64,000 nt of DNA from Quercus robur (taxonomy: Eukaryota; Streptophyta; Magnoliopsida; Fagales; Fagaceae), in NCBI RefSeq assembly GCF_932294415.1, contig NC_065543.1, forward strand, positions 43,670,277 through 43,734,276, read 5' to 3'. The position numbers were made by a program, and so were the translations under genes. Of the stretch, positions 47,828 through 59,501 are shown piece by piece; within the stretch, counting starts at the first letter, position 1; each line of letters opens with the position of its first letter. The notes beneath the pieces were generated by a model, which was not told the DNA's origin, did not search any database, and saw only the letters and a program-made list of their open reading frames with translations.

Positions 47828-49901
47828 TGCTGATGCAATCATGCTCCATCCCAGACTCCTTAGAAGATCCTTGGACGCTGCCCAATCCGGCTTCCATACC
47901 ACCAGATAGTTCAATATCCCCTGAATCTCTTCTTTGCAACAAACCAGAAGATCGCAAGTCTTGACCGGGTTGAGAATCTGGAACAACTTCATCGTAGGCA
48001 TATTCCCCAGATGCGTTGATACCGATCCCCTGAAATCTATCGCCTTCCTCTCTTGGACAAGCCATCCCGATTCGTCCAAGTGTGGCACTACTAATGGCCG
48101 CCTGAGCATGTTCAACTCCTGCACTTCCCTTTCTGAGATCAACGGCGTGTCGGTTATGAACTTCCACCATTGATTTGGGGTTCTGTCCCAAGCAGGATGA
48201 TCCAGGGGAAGACTCCCTGTTCTGACGCTGCTCGGAGTGATTGGGAAGATGTGCTTCCAGGCTATCGCTAGCTCCTCTTCGAACTGACCCAATGATTCCG
48301 TTGGGGCTGCACGGATTTGAGCGATCAGCTCCTCTGGAATGGCTATTAACTTGCTCCTGTACCAGATTGCCCACCCCACCGTGGGAAGAGATAGGAGGGT
48401 TGGGAAAGGAAAATCCATGGCTACACGGTTCGGAAGTGAGAGCAGGAGGTTTAATGCACGAATCCGGTTCGGGGTTGGCTCTCTTCAAGGTTTTGGCGCT
48501 ACTGGAGTTTGGACTCTTCTTCTCACGGTTTGCTTTAGAGAGTTTGGCTTTCTTACTTCTGAGATTAGTTGCTTGGGAAGAAGGGTTACCCAGGTCATGA
48601 GTGAAAGGCTTTTGAAAAGCCATCTGATTACCAAAATGGCAATCTCCCTGCACAGCTTGCGTGTGAATCTCGCCAGTCTTGCGTGATGTGAGCGCTGCCT
48701 CAGAGCTCTCAGACGCACCAACGGCTCTCTTCACGTGGCCAGACTGAAATTGAAAAGTCACTTCAGTATTGGGAGTTGGCATAGGGCTTGAATTTACCTC
48801 CTTGCCCTTACTTTCCTTGGGAGCAGCACTATTTTGCTGGTGAGGTGACTTGGCCCCACGATTTCGTCCCATTCTAACTGAATTCTTCCTTCTAGTAACT
48901 ATCATCCAATCCCCAAAATTGGATACAGATTGGATACTTGGTTCCGAATGACCATCACGTTCCTTTTGCTGCACTTGTTGCTTTTCTGAAGAACCTTCAT
49001 TTTGCTGCACTTGCTGCTTCTCTGAAGGACCTTCCTCCCTATTCCTCTCCATTGGTCTTACACGATATCCACAGCATTCTTGCTTGTGCCCAAGCCTCCC
49101 ACAACAAAAACACAGAGCAGATATACCCTCATACATCACCTTTTGCCTTAGCCTTCCCATTCTGACCAAATTAACTAAAGGCTTGGACAAGTCAATTTGG
49201 ACACACAGACGAGCAAAACTTGCTCTTGAACCCGACGCAGTGTAGGAGTCAATCCGCAAGACCGGTCCAATGGCTGAGCCAATCTCTCTAAGCACCAAGG
49301 GGTCATAAAACTCAATAGGGAGCTCAGGAAATCTAATCCAAACAGCCACTGAAGAGAAGGAAGCTTCAGAAGCTTTGAAATAAGGTTCCCATGGCTTAAT
49401 TGCTAGAAAGTGCTCCCCAACAAACCAGGGGCCACCTTGAAGCACCTTGTCATAGTCAGACTTTTCACTAAACTTGATCAGAAAAAAATCCTTTCCAAGA
49501 TCAACACAAACCATCTGTGCAACAGGCTTCCATAAGGTATTGATTTTGAAAGTGAGGTAACTATATCCCACAGTTTTTCCATACACTTTCACTATCAATG
49601 CCTTATTCCAAGGAGCTCTAATCCTGGCCTTAGTTTCTTTAGTAAGTTTCACATCCACCATACCTTCCACTAGTTCATCCAGTTCAGTGTCTGAATCCGC
49701 CTCATCCCCAGCCTCTTCCTCTTTGTCAAAGCAAAATGCTTGTGCATAGGCACCAGGAATGTCTCCCACCAGCCTATCTTTGTAACTGACCTGAGACCGA
49801 TTTGGCTCTACAACTTTCTCTTTGTCTTTCCTTACACTCTTCTCAAGCTCTGCATCTTCCTCACTAGAACGTTGGTTAGCTTGCTGAAACTCAGGCTCCA
49901 T
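47814..49901 (-). CDS. LINE ORF1: DUF4283 and zinc-knuckle RNA-binding protein
   Basis: 695 residues. An acidic, basic-tailed N-terminus (about 1-80) is followed by a DUF4283 domain (about 85-235) and a CCHC zinc knuckle, CFCCGRLGHKQECC (about 277-290). The C-terminal half is long, polar and apparently disordered. In plant L1-like elements this protein coats the element RNA. It ends 14 bases into ORF2. The start is the only ATG near the 5' end and lies about 23 bases from the target duplication. Confidence 0.88.
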   Translation of the reverse strand: MEPEFQQANQRSSEEDAELEKSVRKDKEKVVEPNRSQVSYKDRLVGDIPGAYAQAFCFDKEEEAGDEADSDTELDELVEGMVDVKLTKETKARIRAPWNKALIVKVYGKTVGYSYLTFKINTLWKPVAQMVCVDLGKDFFLIKFSEKSDYDKVLQGGPWFVGEHFLAIKPWEPYFKASEASFSSVAVWIRFPELPIEFYDPLVLREIGSAIGPVLRIDSYTASGSRASFARLCVQIDLSKPLVNLVRMGRLRQKVMYEGISALCFCCGRLGHKQECCGYRVRPMERNREEGPSEKQQVQQNEGSSEKQQVQQKERDGHSEPSIQSVSNFGDWMIVTRRKNSVRMGRNRGAKSPHQQNSAAPKESKGKEVNSSPMPTPNTEVTFQFQSGHVKRAVGASESSEAALTSRKTGEIHTQAVQGDCHFGNQMAFQKPFTHDLGNPSSQATNLRSKKAKLSKANREKKSPNSSSAKTLKRANPEPDSCIKPPALTSEPCSHGFSFPNPPISSHGGVGNLVQEQVNSHSRGADRSNPCSPNGIIGSVRRGASDSLEAHLPNHSEQRQNRESSPGSSCLGQNPKSMVEVHNRHAVDLRKGSAGVEHAQAAISSATLGRIGMACPREEGDRFQGIGINASGEYAYDEVVPDSQPGQDLRSSGLLQRRDSGDIELSGGMEAGLGSVQGSSKESGMEHDCISNDGD

Positions 49902-49979
49902 GTCTCACTCAGTCGGCTTTTTTATACTTTGGACTTATTTATGCTCTAGAATGTGAGATCCGCAAAATGCATTGTAGGA

Positions 49980-50325
49980 TGTGTTTGGTTTGACGTAATT
50001 TTTGGAAAATACTTTTAGCATTTGTGGGTGTTTGGGGCGACTGAAAATGTTGGTAATTAAACTGGAAATCAATTTTTGGTTGACTATAAAATAATGGAAC
50101 TTATGGTAGAAATTTGTTTACACTTTTGTATTCCGTAAATCATTTTCCACCTCAACCATCCCCCCCCCCCCCCCACCACTAATGTCCCCGATCTCTAGTT
50201 GCCATTGTCGATAGTTTTCGGTCTCCGTCACCGCCAATTTTATATAGTATTTTTCGAAATGCAACTAAACACCTGAAAATATTTTTTTTATGGTTGAAAA
50301 ACATTTTCCATCAAACCAAAAACAT
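49980..50325. mobile_element. Possible Tourist-like MITE remnant
   Basis: The left side 'gtgtttggtttgacg' and the right side 'catcaaaccaaaaacatt' are roughly inverted, and both inner flanks contain 'ggaaaat'-like pieces similar to the MITE at 38559. No clear target duplication was found. A poly(C) run lies at 50160-50174. Confidence 0.4.
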
Positions 50326-50838
50326 TAAAGGGTCATACAAGCACCTAAAGTTTCTCCAAAATGCATTTTGCGCCTAGCTAGAAATCTGTGAGAATGCATT
50401 AATTAAGCTGGTGCAAAAACTAAGGTTTACTTATACCAATTTGAGAACTGGTACAAGAAATTTCATGTTATGGTCAAAATTGTGTGGATTGAATTGGATT
50501 GGATTGTATAACTAGGTGTTCTATATGCATGTCTTGAGTCTCACATCAAATATTGGGCAAATTGGGTTATATAAACAATTATGAGGAACTCCAATTATAA
50601 CTTGAGTAGCTCTTTTGGGAAGTGGTTGGTATATAAACATGGTTGAATGAAAGACTATGCAAGGAAAAAGGGCATTACAGTCAGTCAAAAAAAAAGAAAA
50701 AAAAGAAGGGCATTACAGTAGCCACACAAGTGACACGGGCACCATGTTCGCAGGAATCATCACAAGACCATTTATTGTGGCTTGATTTCTCTCAAGCATT
50801 AAGTGCGTCTCTAGACATTGTCCAAACAAGTTAAACTA

Positions 50839-50999
50839 TAGTGGGTTCCAGTTAATTTAACTGGTAAAATTTTTGTTGAATAAGAAATTTTGGGTTCAAT
50901 TCTCGCTTACATAAAAAATCAATTGGTGTCTTGATCTAATGATAAAGAGCTATTATCAGGAGCATACGCCATAGGTTGAAACTCTCTTAAAAAAAAAAA
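50839..50999 (+). mobile_element. tRNA-derived SINE (Au-like)
   Basis: About 160 bp with pol III-type boxes (A box near 50852, 'agttaatttaactgg'; B box near 50894, 'gggttcaattctc'), then 'tggtgtcttgatctaatga' and 'ccataggttgaaactctc' and an A-tail. It is flanked by a 10-bp duplication with one mismatch: agttaaacta (50829-50838) and agttgaacta (50999-51008). The layout and motifs are those of the widespread plant Au-type SINEs. Confidence 0.78.
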
Positions 51000-51539
51000 G
51001 TTGAACTACCCGTTTGGTTTTTTTTTTTTTTTTTTTTGACAAAGTTTAGCTACAAAATTAGATATTATTTACTATATTTTGAAAATAAACATTATTATAT
51101 ATTTTAAAAATCTAATCATTGAATTGCATGTTTTTTACGCTCTTAATACACATGTCAAATTTTGTGTTAATCAGATATTATTTACCATATTATATATAAG
51201 TTTATATTTTATGCATAATTTTAAGCTACAAAAACTTGCAATTTAAACAACTTATTAATGATATAGTTATTGATCTTTAATTTTCTAGAAATTTTGCAAT
51301 CATAGAGGATATAAAAAGAAGATATAATCCAATGGTAGATTTATCAAAATTCATCTTCAATAAAAAGATATTGAATAAGATTGTAGCCTAAAGTTACAAC
51401 CAATTTTGTAGCTAAAATTTATTCATTTTAAAATTTATTATTGATTAAATGGTTATGTTTAAATAATTTTATCAAATTAAGCTCTCCACTAAAGTTATAA
51501 CTAATCTATTCTATCTATAAGATGATTTTCCTCATGAAC

Positions 51540-52105
51540 GGAGCCATGGTTTGACTTGGGGGCAATGGCTCCCCCCAAATTTAAAAAAGATATATATTCT
51601 TATATATGTGGGTACCAATTTTAGCAATTTTGTTTTATAAAATTACACTTTTGACTTCTTAATAATATCGTTGATTCTTTTGAGAGTATTGTTATAGTCA
51701 CAATTTTTTTTACAATATTTTTACAAACTGTTAAGATAGCAAATTCTTATTGGTCTGCGTTTAGGCCTACCACTTACATTATTTTTTACTTACCAATAAT
51801 CACTCATCACATCTACAATTTGAAAAAAAGTTTGTAACTCTAGCATTTTCCTCATTTCAAAGACCAAATCTAAAATAAAATAGACAAGCCAAAAAAAAAT
51901 TAGTCCAACAACAAAATTATCAATAGTAAAACTAAACAAAATTAAGCCTAGTCAACTAATTTTACCCAAAACAAACAATTTGACCCTTTAAACAACCAGC
52001 AACTAAGTAGGAGCAGAGACAGAAGCCGAAGTCACTATACACAACTAGCAACAAAGCCGCCCCCCAACTCTAAGTTCTGGCTCCATCCCTGATTTCCTTC
52101 TTTGA
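51540..52105 (+). mobile_element. Dispersed repeat family, copy 2, possible TIR element
   Basis: The ends 'ggagccatgg' (left) and 'ggctccatcc' (right) are inverted relative to each other, resembling the common plant 'ggcggagccag' transposon end. The interior aligns with 42490-43200. No coding capacity. Confidence 0.5.
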
Positions 52106-53466
52106 ACTGGATTTTTATGTGGTTCATAAATACCCCTAGACCCTACGTTTAATAGCAAAATATACACACAATTGAATATTTCTTGATTGTCTTAAAAGCT
52201 TAAAGAAATAAGAAAATAGTGATTTTTTTTTTTTTGGACAAGTTAATAAATAGTGAATTGTTTACTCATATAATTATGATGTTAACATTCCCTCACCGTC
52301 TCACATGTGGAAGTACTAGACGGCTAGACTCCCTTACCTAAACTTAAACACTCGTGAATATTTTCTAATGCCAAATTATCAATAGTCTTAAAAGATTAAG
52401 TTGTTAGAAAATTATGAATTTAATCATTTTATTATAATCCTAAAATTTGATGTTATAGATACGTGAAATGCTAAACTATGAAAACCTTGTTTAATTAGCA
52501 TGTGATGTTGGCTTTATTTGAGTTTTTGTGCGCTTTGTATATGATTTTAGGTACAACGAGATTTAGAAGAACTACCTTCTCAAGCTTTTAGTCCATTGCG
52601 TGATTCCTTAAGATGAGTGAGTATCTTTTTTATACCTTTGACCATGGAAGAGGCTTGGATAAATATCATATTTTCTAATTACTACTACGTATACTAAATT
52701 ACTAATTACGTTGCCAGATAAATATGAATAAATGGTCAATATATTGGGTGGGTTTTAAGCGAAAACCAAAACCCTCCTCATATAATTATAAGGTGGGTTT
52801 TTCACTTTACTTTTTGGAAGAGAATATTTTCCTTGATATACTTTGTTTAAAAAAAAAAAATTTAATTATGTAATTGCACAAGGGTATATATATAGAAAAA
52901 GAATGAGATTTTTAAAAACTAGAGTATACAATAGTTAAAGATAAAAATAAGATGGCATGATAATTAAGCTAAAATAAACAGATCTACAATATAACTTTGC
53001 TAAAAGAATAGAAATTTATGTAAGTTGTACGTGATATCTATCTAACATTTAAAAACCTTAATTTTCATTTGTAAGTAGAATTATGACTTTGAAAAAAGAT
53101 TATCATGTGCAGAAACCCCTCACAGATAAATATAATATAATGAATACGTTATTTTAATGTGAATTTTTTTTTTTTTTTTTTTTTGGGCAATCGAGTACCA
53201 GTTAGCATTTATCTGAATTAATTGTTATTTTTCAAAATGACCTCAAATACTATACGAATATGCATGTTTGCAAACATATGCGTAAATGTGCATATGTCAA
53301 ATATAAATTTTGCCTCCCGTCAAGTCAAATCTTAACTTTGCCACTAATCACATCCATTTAAAATGGATTTATTTTATGATTCTAATTAAAATGTTACAAA
53401 TTTTAAAAAGTGTCCAATGACACGTTGTAAACACAAAGTGTCTGTTTGGCTAGGGTTTATAAGCTC

Positions 53467-54077
53467 TGTAAGGACACGATTTGCGTTGGACCACAGTAGG
53501 GTTGGGTTCGCACGTAAATGGACCCGTACAATATCATTTGTAGAGAGTGGGATCGAAAGGCTAAGTCATGTTTACTCGGCTGTGGTTTTGTTAAGTTGTT
53601 CATGCATGATCTAGAGGTGTTCACCCCTTTTTGGTCCTTTTCTTTCCGGGAGGATCCCCCTCTTTAGGTTGCAAATTTTCCTTTTATATTAGCATGCATT
53701 CAATTTCCTTCGTCCACGTGTAGGGTCGAACTTTCCTAGCCTGACACTTGTCCCATCAGTTTAAGACCTGAGTTGTTGGGAGTGGTTGAGTAGGCTAAAG
53801 AGACACGACTCTGTGAGAGGCAAAGCTCCGTCTAGGGCAGGTAGTTTGGGCAGCCTGTCCTAGATATTTTATATTTCTTACAAGATTATCCCTATGCCGC
53901 TTTTACCCCTTTCCTTAGTGTAGCTCTGGGCTAGCCGAGGGCTGTACCTTCCTCGGCGGTTTCTATGGCCCATTGGTGCTTTGTGTTTATTGGGCTGGGA
54001 CTACTATCCTCTTCGGCCTGGGCCTTAAGTATTCCTGTGAATAGGTGGATCTGGCCCATCTGTTGTCGGGCCCCACA
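53467..54077 (-). repeat. LTR of element 2, left copy (3' LTR in element orientation)
   Basis: 611 bases, TG...CA bounded, essentially identical to 58309-58919. It contains the inverted repeat gccgagggc...cctcggc near 53935-53960. Confidence 0.92.
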
Positions 54078-55506
54078 ATAGCCCCTCAAAACCCTGCTAT
54101 CCAACTCCTCGGTTGGAAAGGTGGGTTTTGATAATACCGAGACTTTATTGCGGCTCATTAAGTTCGGCCCTTGATCAACGTCGGCGACTTTTCACCTCCC
54201 CAAGGAATGCGCCGGTCTACGAGATATTTCCCTTGACTTACGCGTGATGCGTTTATTCCGTTTGGTTAGCCGTAGTGCGCTTTTAATGTCTTCCTTTTAC
54301 GAGGCCTCTTAACTCTAGCGGTTACGGATAGCTTGGAGAAACGAAACGGTTTTGCATTTACTAGCAGATTTCTTAGAGGATCGGAGCGTGTCACGTACCC
54401 TCGTCTTTTTCCCCTGTATAAAGAGAGAAGACAAGAAGGTGATTCTCTCATATGCGAATCCCTTAGACTTTTCTCAGAATCCACCTCTTCCCTCTGGTTA
54501 TTCCTCATTCGATAACACGTCCCCCATAGTGATCAACCATGAATGAATCCCTCCTTTCCCAGAAACACCATACCTTAACGAAACTTGAGATGGCTCGGTT
54601 GGGGCAAGGGTGGTGGAGACTCAAGGTTTGTCTCCCCATTCTTTTAGCCAAAATCCGAAGCAGGGACTCGTCATACCCCATTTTTGGTGTGACTGAGTCG
54701 AAAACCTCCCTTGTCATCTCCATCCGCTCTCTCATGAGCATACCTAATATGGCTCCCATTCTCCCTCTTTTGCTCCTTTTACTTTCTTTTCATTGCTTCC
54801 CTCTTCTTCTCCTCCTTCCCGCTCATGTCCTCCATCTTCTTTTTCCCTTGCTTTTTTCAGCAACAAGAGCTTGCTGAAGTGCTTCCATGTGTTCCAATTC
54901 TTCTTCCTTGTCCTTCATTATTTTTGTATAAGGTTCTTCTCCTGATATGAGCAGTACTGAGGCAGAGATTTCAGAGAGACTTTGAAGGCGAATTCAGAAG
55001 ACACTTGGTGGTTTACTTATTTATGTTACGGTTGTTGTTACTGTTTTAGCAGTTTATTTTTTTTGTATAGGCTTGTTTAAGCCCTTCCTTGTATGTTGTA
55101 ACAATTTTTCATATTAATAAAAGTGATTGTTATTCTATTTCGTATGTCTTGTTTATATACTTTAACAAATGTGAATGCGCTGCTCGGCATAATAGTATAG
55201 CATTTCAATTAATAATAAATAAGGCCAAAGTAATCGTTGATAAAAAGATGCCACGATGACTTTAACAAAATTATTATTCAACGTAGCAATCCGTCCAGTG
55301 TGGAATGAGACTTATCTTAAAATTAGCCGTGATGGGTATTAAATGCTCTGATTAGATGTAAGAAGTAGCTATCCGAGAACGTGTTACCCACCGGATGAAT
55401 GGCCTCTTTAGGTTGACGATCATTAGGTTGTTCTGCCATCTCCATGACACGCGAGCCTTAACATTTTCCAGTATTTAAGCCGAGGAGTTTCTTCATTTGG
55501 GCAGTT

Positions 55507-55830
55507 GATTTCCCAAGCAACCTGAGTCCGAGGACTTTGCAAAACCTGGGTTCTGTCCAGGACTTATGCGTTTTATCCTATGAACTTGATTTTTCCTTTT
55601 AGTTTGAGTCCGAGGACCATGCAAGCCTTAGGTTCTGTCCGAGACCAATGTTTGCATTAGTACGTGGTTTTCCCTTTTAGCTTGAGTCCGAGGACCATGC
55701 AAGCCTTAGGTTCTGTCCGAGACCAATGTTTGCATTAGTACGTGGTTTTCCCTTTTAGCTTGAGTCCGGGGACCATGCAAGCCTTAGGTTCTGTCCAAGA
55801 CTAATGTCTGCACTAGTACTTGGTTTCCCC
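55507..55830. repeat. First tandem array of element 2, 78-81-bp units
   Basis: Unit marks at 55507, 55588, 55666, 55744 and 55822 (spacing 81, 78, 78, 78). Each unit contains 'gagtccgaggac' and 'ggttctgtcc'. All three minus-strand frames are closed within a unit, so it is not coding. Confidence 0.88.
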
Positions 55831-57033
55831 TATCTTTGAGCATTTCCCGAGGTGCCCAACAGTGATTGTCCTCGGCCATGGCCGCTGCTCGGCGTCGGCC
55901 AAAGTACCTGGGCCCTTAAACAAAGCGGCCCCGGGGCCACGAATCCACCTAGCCCATGAATTAAGAGATATTTCTTCAACTTCTGGCCACGTGGTACCCT
56001 TTGATGTCACGATGACCGAAGTGCGCCTTTACGAGGTTCTTTAATCTTGTGGTTGCAGTTGATGTTGGAAGTTGAGCCAAGACTGTTTTGTCTATAGCGT
56101 TTCTCGGGACGCCACATGAGTTGACTGCCATCACCTTGTCTTTTCCAATAAATGGGAAGCAGAGAAAGTTGCTTTATATACGCACAAATCCTTCAGATTT
56201 TCTCCCACATCACAGCTTCCATATCCGGAGTTCTCCCTTCTTGGCATAACATGTTGAAAGTGAGGGTTGGGAAGAAAGAAGTGTCTCCGCCGCAGAAGCG
56301 CCGTGTCTTCATGAGGCTTATAACAGTAAGGTATGGGCACAGGAAGCATAAGTTCAGGAGAGTATTCCATCTCCACCGAGGGAGAATGGCGTCTCTCCCT
56401 CTTTTAGCCAAAATCCGAAGCAGGCTCTGTTCATGCCAGCACTTTGGTATGGCAGAAGAAGGGTTTTCCTCCATCAGCGCCTCTGCTTTGCGGCAGGTGT
56501 ATATTTAGAGAAAGCCCCATCACCTTCAACTCCCTGCACCTTTTCTTCAACGGTGTCAGGTTCAAGTTGGGTCTTTTTGGCTGCCTGAGTTATGGGCATG
56601 TAAGGGTGCGGGGGAAGAATAAGGTCTCGGAGCTGTAGCCAACCTTTCCTCCGACATACCTCCTCGGCTTTCTCCAGCTTTCTTGTATTTTCTTTTCTTG
56701 CTTATGTAGTAAGCTTTGACGTGGGCTGATTCCAGCTTTTCATTTGTACATTGTACTATTTCTTTATCGTAATAAAAATGGAAATTGATTTACATGTTTT
56801 AAACGTTGATCTAATGGGCAACACAACTCTGTGAACGAATGTGCTCTATGTATGTGTTGCTTAGAGAGTATTTGTGATAAAGCTACTTTGAAGCATAATC
56901 TAATCAAATCTCATCTGTCATCACTATCAGGTATTATACCGATAATTTGTAATAAATCAAAGTTACGAAACTAACCGGGATATCAGTTGGACATTCTGTG
57001 ATAAGCGCGTGAATGTCGTCCAAGGCTGATGAT

Positions 57034-58281
57034 TTATAAACAATCTATCCGAGCAGTCGACTGGGAGTTAGGGAGCTCCGATGGCGCTTTTGTGTACTTG
57101 GTTTCCCCAGAGGCTTGGGTCCGAGGACCATGCAAGGCCTTGGTTCTGTCCAAAACTTGTATTCTCCTTTTTAAGTAGTTGGTTTCCCCAGAGGCTTGGG
57201 TCCGAGGACCATGCAAGGCCTTGGTTCTGTCCAAAACTTGTATGATTCTTTTTAAGTAGTTGGTTTCCCCAGAGGCTTGAGTCCGAGGACCATGCAAGGC
57301 CTTGGTTCTGTCCAAAACTTGTATGATTCTTTTTAAGTAATTGGTTTCCCCAGAGGCTTGAGTCCGAGGACCATGCAAGGCCTTGGTTCTGTCCAAAACT
57401 TGTATGATTCTTTTTAAGTAGTTGGTTTCCCCAGAGGCTTGAGTCCGAGGACCATGCAAGGCCTTGGTTCTGTCCAAAACTTGTATGATTCTTTTTAAGT
57501 AGTTGGTTTCCCCAGAGGCTTGAGTCCGAGGACCATGCAAGGCCTTGGTTCTGTCCAAAACTTGTATTCTCCTTTTTAAGTAGTTGGTTTCCCCAGAGGC
57601 TTGGGTCCGAGGACCATGCAAGGCCTTGGTTCTGTCCAAAACTTGTATTCTCCTTTTTAAGTAGTTGGTTTCCCCAGAGGCTTGGGTCCGAGGACCATGC
57701 AAGGCCTTGGTTCTGTCCAAAACTTGTATTCTCCTTTTTAAGTAGTTGGTTTCCCCAGAGGCTTGGGTCCGAGGACCATGCAAGGCCTTGGTTCTGTCCA
57801 AAACTTGTATGATTCTTTTTAAGTAGTTGGTTTCCCCAGAGGCTTGGGTCCGAGGACCATGCAAGGCCTTGGTTCTGTCCAAAACTTGTATGATTCTTTT
57901 TAAGTAGTTGGTTTCCCCAGAGGCTTGAGTCCGATGACCATGCAAGGCCTTGGTTCTGTCCAAAACTTGTATGATTCCTTTTAAGTAGTTGGTTTCCCCA
58001 GAGGCTTGAGTCCGAGGACCATGCAAGGCCTTGGTTCTGTCCAAAACTTGTATGCTTCTTTTTATTTGCTTGTTTTCTGAAGGTTTAGCTCCTCGAATAA
58101 GGTGGGGGGAGCTGGCCTGGTGTTTGAAGCCCCTAGGCTTGTCCATGTCGTTGACAACGTGGAACGTAGCCCCTAGTAAGAGCTTATGTTGGAATATCAG
58201 CAATATGTCGCCGGTGATATAGGCACCTTCATAGCCCCTTGTTCGACAGAAGCTCAACTTCGCCACCGCTCGAGCTAACAT
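57034..58281 (-). other. 415-codon open frame of element 2 spanning the second array
   Basis: Starts 28 bases after the right LTR, just past the primer-binding site, where gag begins in complete relatives. About 70 N-terminal residues of unknown type are followed by twelve copies of a 27-residue repeat with core DRTKALHGPRTQASGETNY. No zinc knuckle or capsid motif is visible. Because the unit is 81 bases, one open unit keeps the whole array open, so the frame alone does not prove it is translated. Confidence 0.4.
57090..58070. repeat. Second tandem array of element 2, twelve exact 81-bp units
   Basis: The mark 'ggtttcccc' recurs at 57100, 57181, 57262, 57343, 57424, 57505, 57586, 57667, 57748, 57829, 57910 and 57991, always 81 bases apart. 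Two subtypes alternate in blocks, ending in 'attctccttttta' or 'atgattcttttta', which shows block amplification. Confidence 0.96.
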
Positions 58282-58308
58282 GCAAGCCTCCCCACAGACG
58301 GCGCCAAT

Positions 58309-58919
58309 TGTAAGGACACGATTTGCGTTGGACCACAGTAGGGTTGGGTTCGCACGTAAATGGACCCGTACAATATCATTTGTAGAAAGTGGGATCGAAA
58401 GGCTAAGTCATGTTTACTCGGCTGTGGTTTTGTTAAGTTGTTCATGCATGATCTAGAGGTGTTCACCCCTTTTTGGTCCTTTTCTTTCCGGGAGGATCCC
58501 CCTCTTTAGGTTGCAAATTTTCCTTTTATATTAGCATGCATTCAATTTCCTTCGTCCACGTGTAGGGTCGAACTTTCCTAGCCTGACACTTGTCCCATCA
58601 GTTTAAGACCTGAGTTGTTGGGAGTGGTTGAGTAGGCTAAAGAGACACGACTCTGTGAGAGGCAAAGCTCCGTCTAGGGCAGGTAGTTTGGGCAGCCTGT
58701 CCTAGATATTTTATATTTCTTACAAGATTATCCCTATGCCGCTTTTACCCCTTTCCTTAGTGTAGCTCTGGGCTAGCCGAGGGCTGTACCTTCCTCGGCG
58801 GTTTCTATGGCCCATTGGTGCTTTGTGTTTATTGGGCTGGGACTACTATCCTCTTCGGCCTGGGCCTTAAGTATTCCTGTGAATAGGTGGATCTGGCCCA
58901 TCTGTTGTCGGGCCCCACA
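58309..58919 (-). repeat. LTR of element 2, right copy (5' LTR in element orientation)
   Basis: Partner of 53467-54077, adjoining the primer-binding site at its left edge and the agctc target duplication at its right edge. Confidence 0.92.
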
Positions 58920-59146
58920 AGCTCCGTTTTTAATTTTTAGTTTTTATATACAATTTTTTAAAACCTTAATTCAAAAGTACAAGTAAATTTGAACACATTT
59001 CAGCAAAAAACTAAATAAATTGTTCCCTAACGGACACAAAATCTCAAGTTTGAAAATCAAACAATCGAAAATGTTTCACAAATATGGATAAATGAGTACA
59101 TTTCTCTATTTTTTATTCTTTTGCAAAAGAATGATCCCATGACTTA

Positions 59147-59465
59147 GGGTCCGTTTGGATACAGTTGAAAACTGAAACTGAAAACTGAAAAACACTGCAG
59201 CGAAATAATTTTTAAATGTGTGAATAGTATCGTGGGACCCATTTTTAATGAAAAAGTTGCTGAAAAGTGAAATTTGTGGGTCCGTGAACAGTACACGATG
59301 TGTTGTGATTGGTCCAAAAATATTTGAAAAGTCAAAGTTTGCGGCTACTGTTCATTGAACAATGCATGAACAGTAGCCGCACCCCTCAAAACGCTCAAAA
59401 ACGCGTGAAAAAAAGAAAAAACGTAAACGCAGACGCAGACTTTTCATCCCAATCCAAACGCAACC
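59147..59465. mobile_element. Tourist-like MITE, copy 2
   Basis: 319 bp, ends GGGTCCGTTTGGATAC and, in reverse, GGTTGCGTTTGGATTG, with TTA on both sides (59144-59146, 59466-59468). Same family as 37209-37539, in opposite orientation. Confidence 0.85.
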
Positions 59466-59501
59466 TTAGTCTACTTAAAAAATTCTTCATTCCACAATTT
59501 A

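Larger units (their letters stand above)
43597..49924 (-). mobile_element. L1-type LINE, apparently complete
   Basis: 6.3-kb minus-strand element with a poly(A) tail (plus-strand T-run to 43616) and a perfect 12-bp target duplication tactttggactt (43585-43596 and 49925-49936). Both ORFs are open from end to end. The 5' leader before ORF1 is only about 23 bases, so a slight 5' truncation cannot be excluded. A perfect duplication with open frames indicates a recent insertion. It lies between UGT copies B and C. Confidence 0.93.
49937..53466. other. Gene-free intergenic stretch with several repeats
   Basis: No host gene is recognised. It holds a possible MITE (49980-50325), a SINE (50839-50999), a dispersed repeat (51540-52105) and T-runs at 51020-51039 and 53166-53184. 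The rest is AT-rich. Confidence 0.5.
53467..58919 (-). mobile_element. Non-autonomous LTR retrotransposon, Gypsy-type ends (LARD-like), element 2
   Basis: 5453 bp, bounded by 611-bp LTRs (53467-54077 and 58309-58919) and a perfect 5-bp target duplication, agctc (53462-53466 and 58920-58924). The primer-binding site, TGGCGCCGT, adjoins the right LTR on the minus strand, and a purine-rich tract adjoins the left LTR. By eye the LTRs differ at one position, so the insertion is very recent and may vary between individuals. No gag or pol domains are visible. The interior consists of two successive modules, each a 1-kb unit ending near an AATAAA-like signal on the plus strand followed by a 78-81-bp tandem array. 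Element 1 (3341-6952) has one such module. Confidence 0.9.

Noticed and set aside
47828-48418. 197-residue N-terminal extension of LINE ORF2
   Set aside because: Overlaps ORF1 in another frame and lacks endonuclease-like sequence; the ATG at 47827 fits the family layout better.
57090-58070. CRISPR-like array of regular repeats
   Set aside because: Units are direct 81-bp tandem copies without variable spacers, inside an LTR element of a plant genome.
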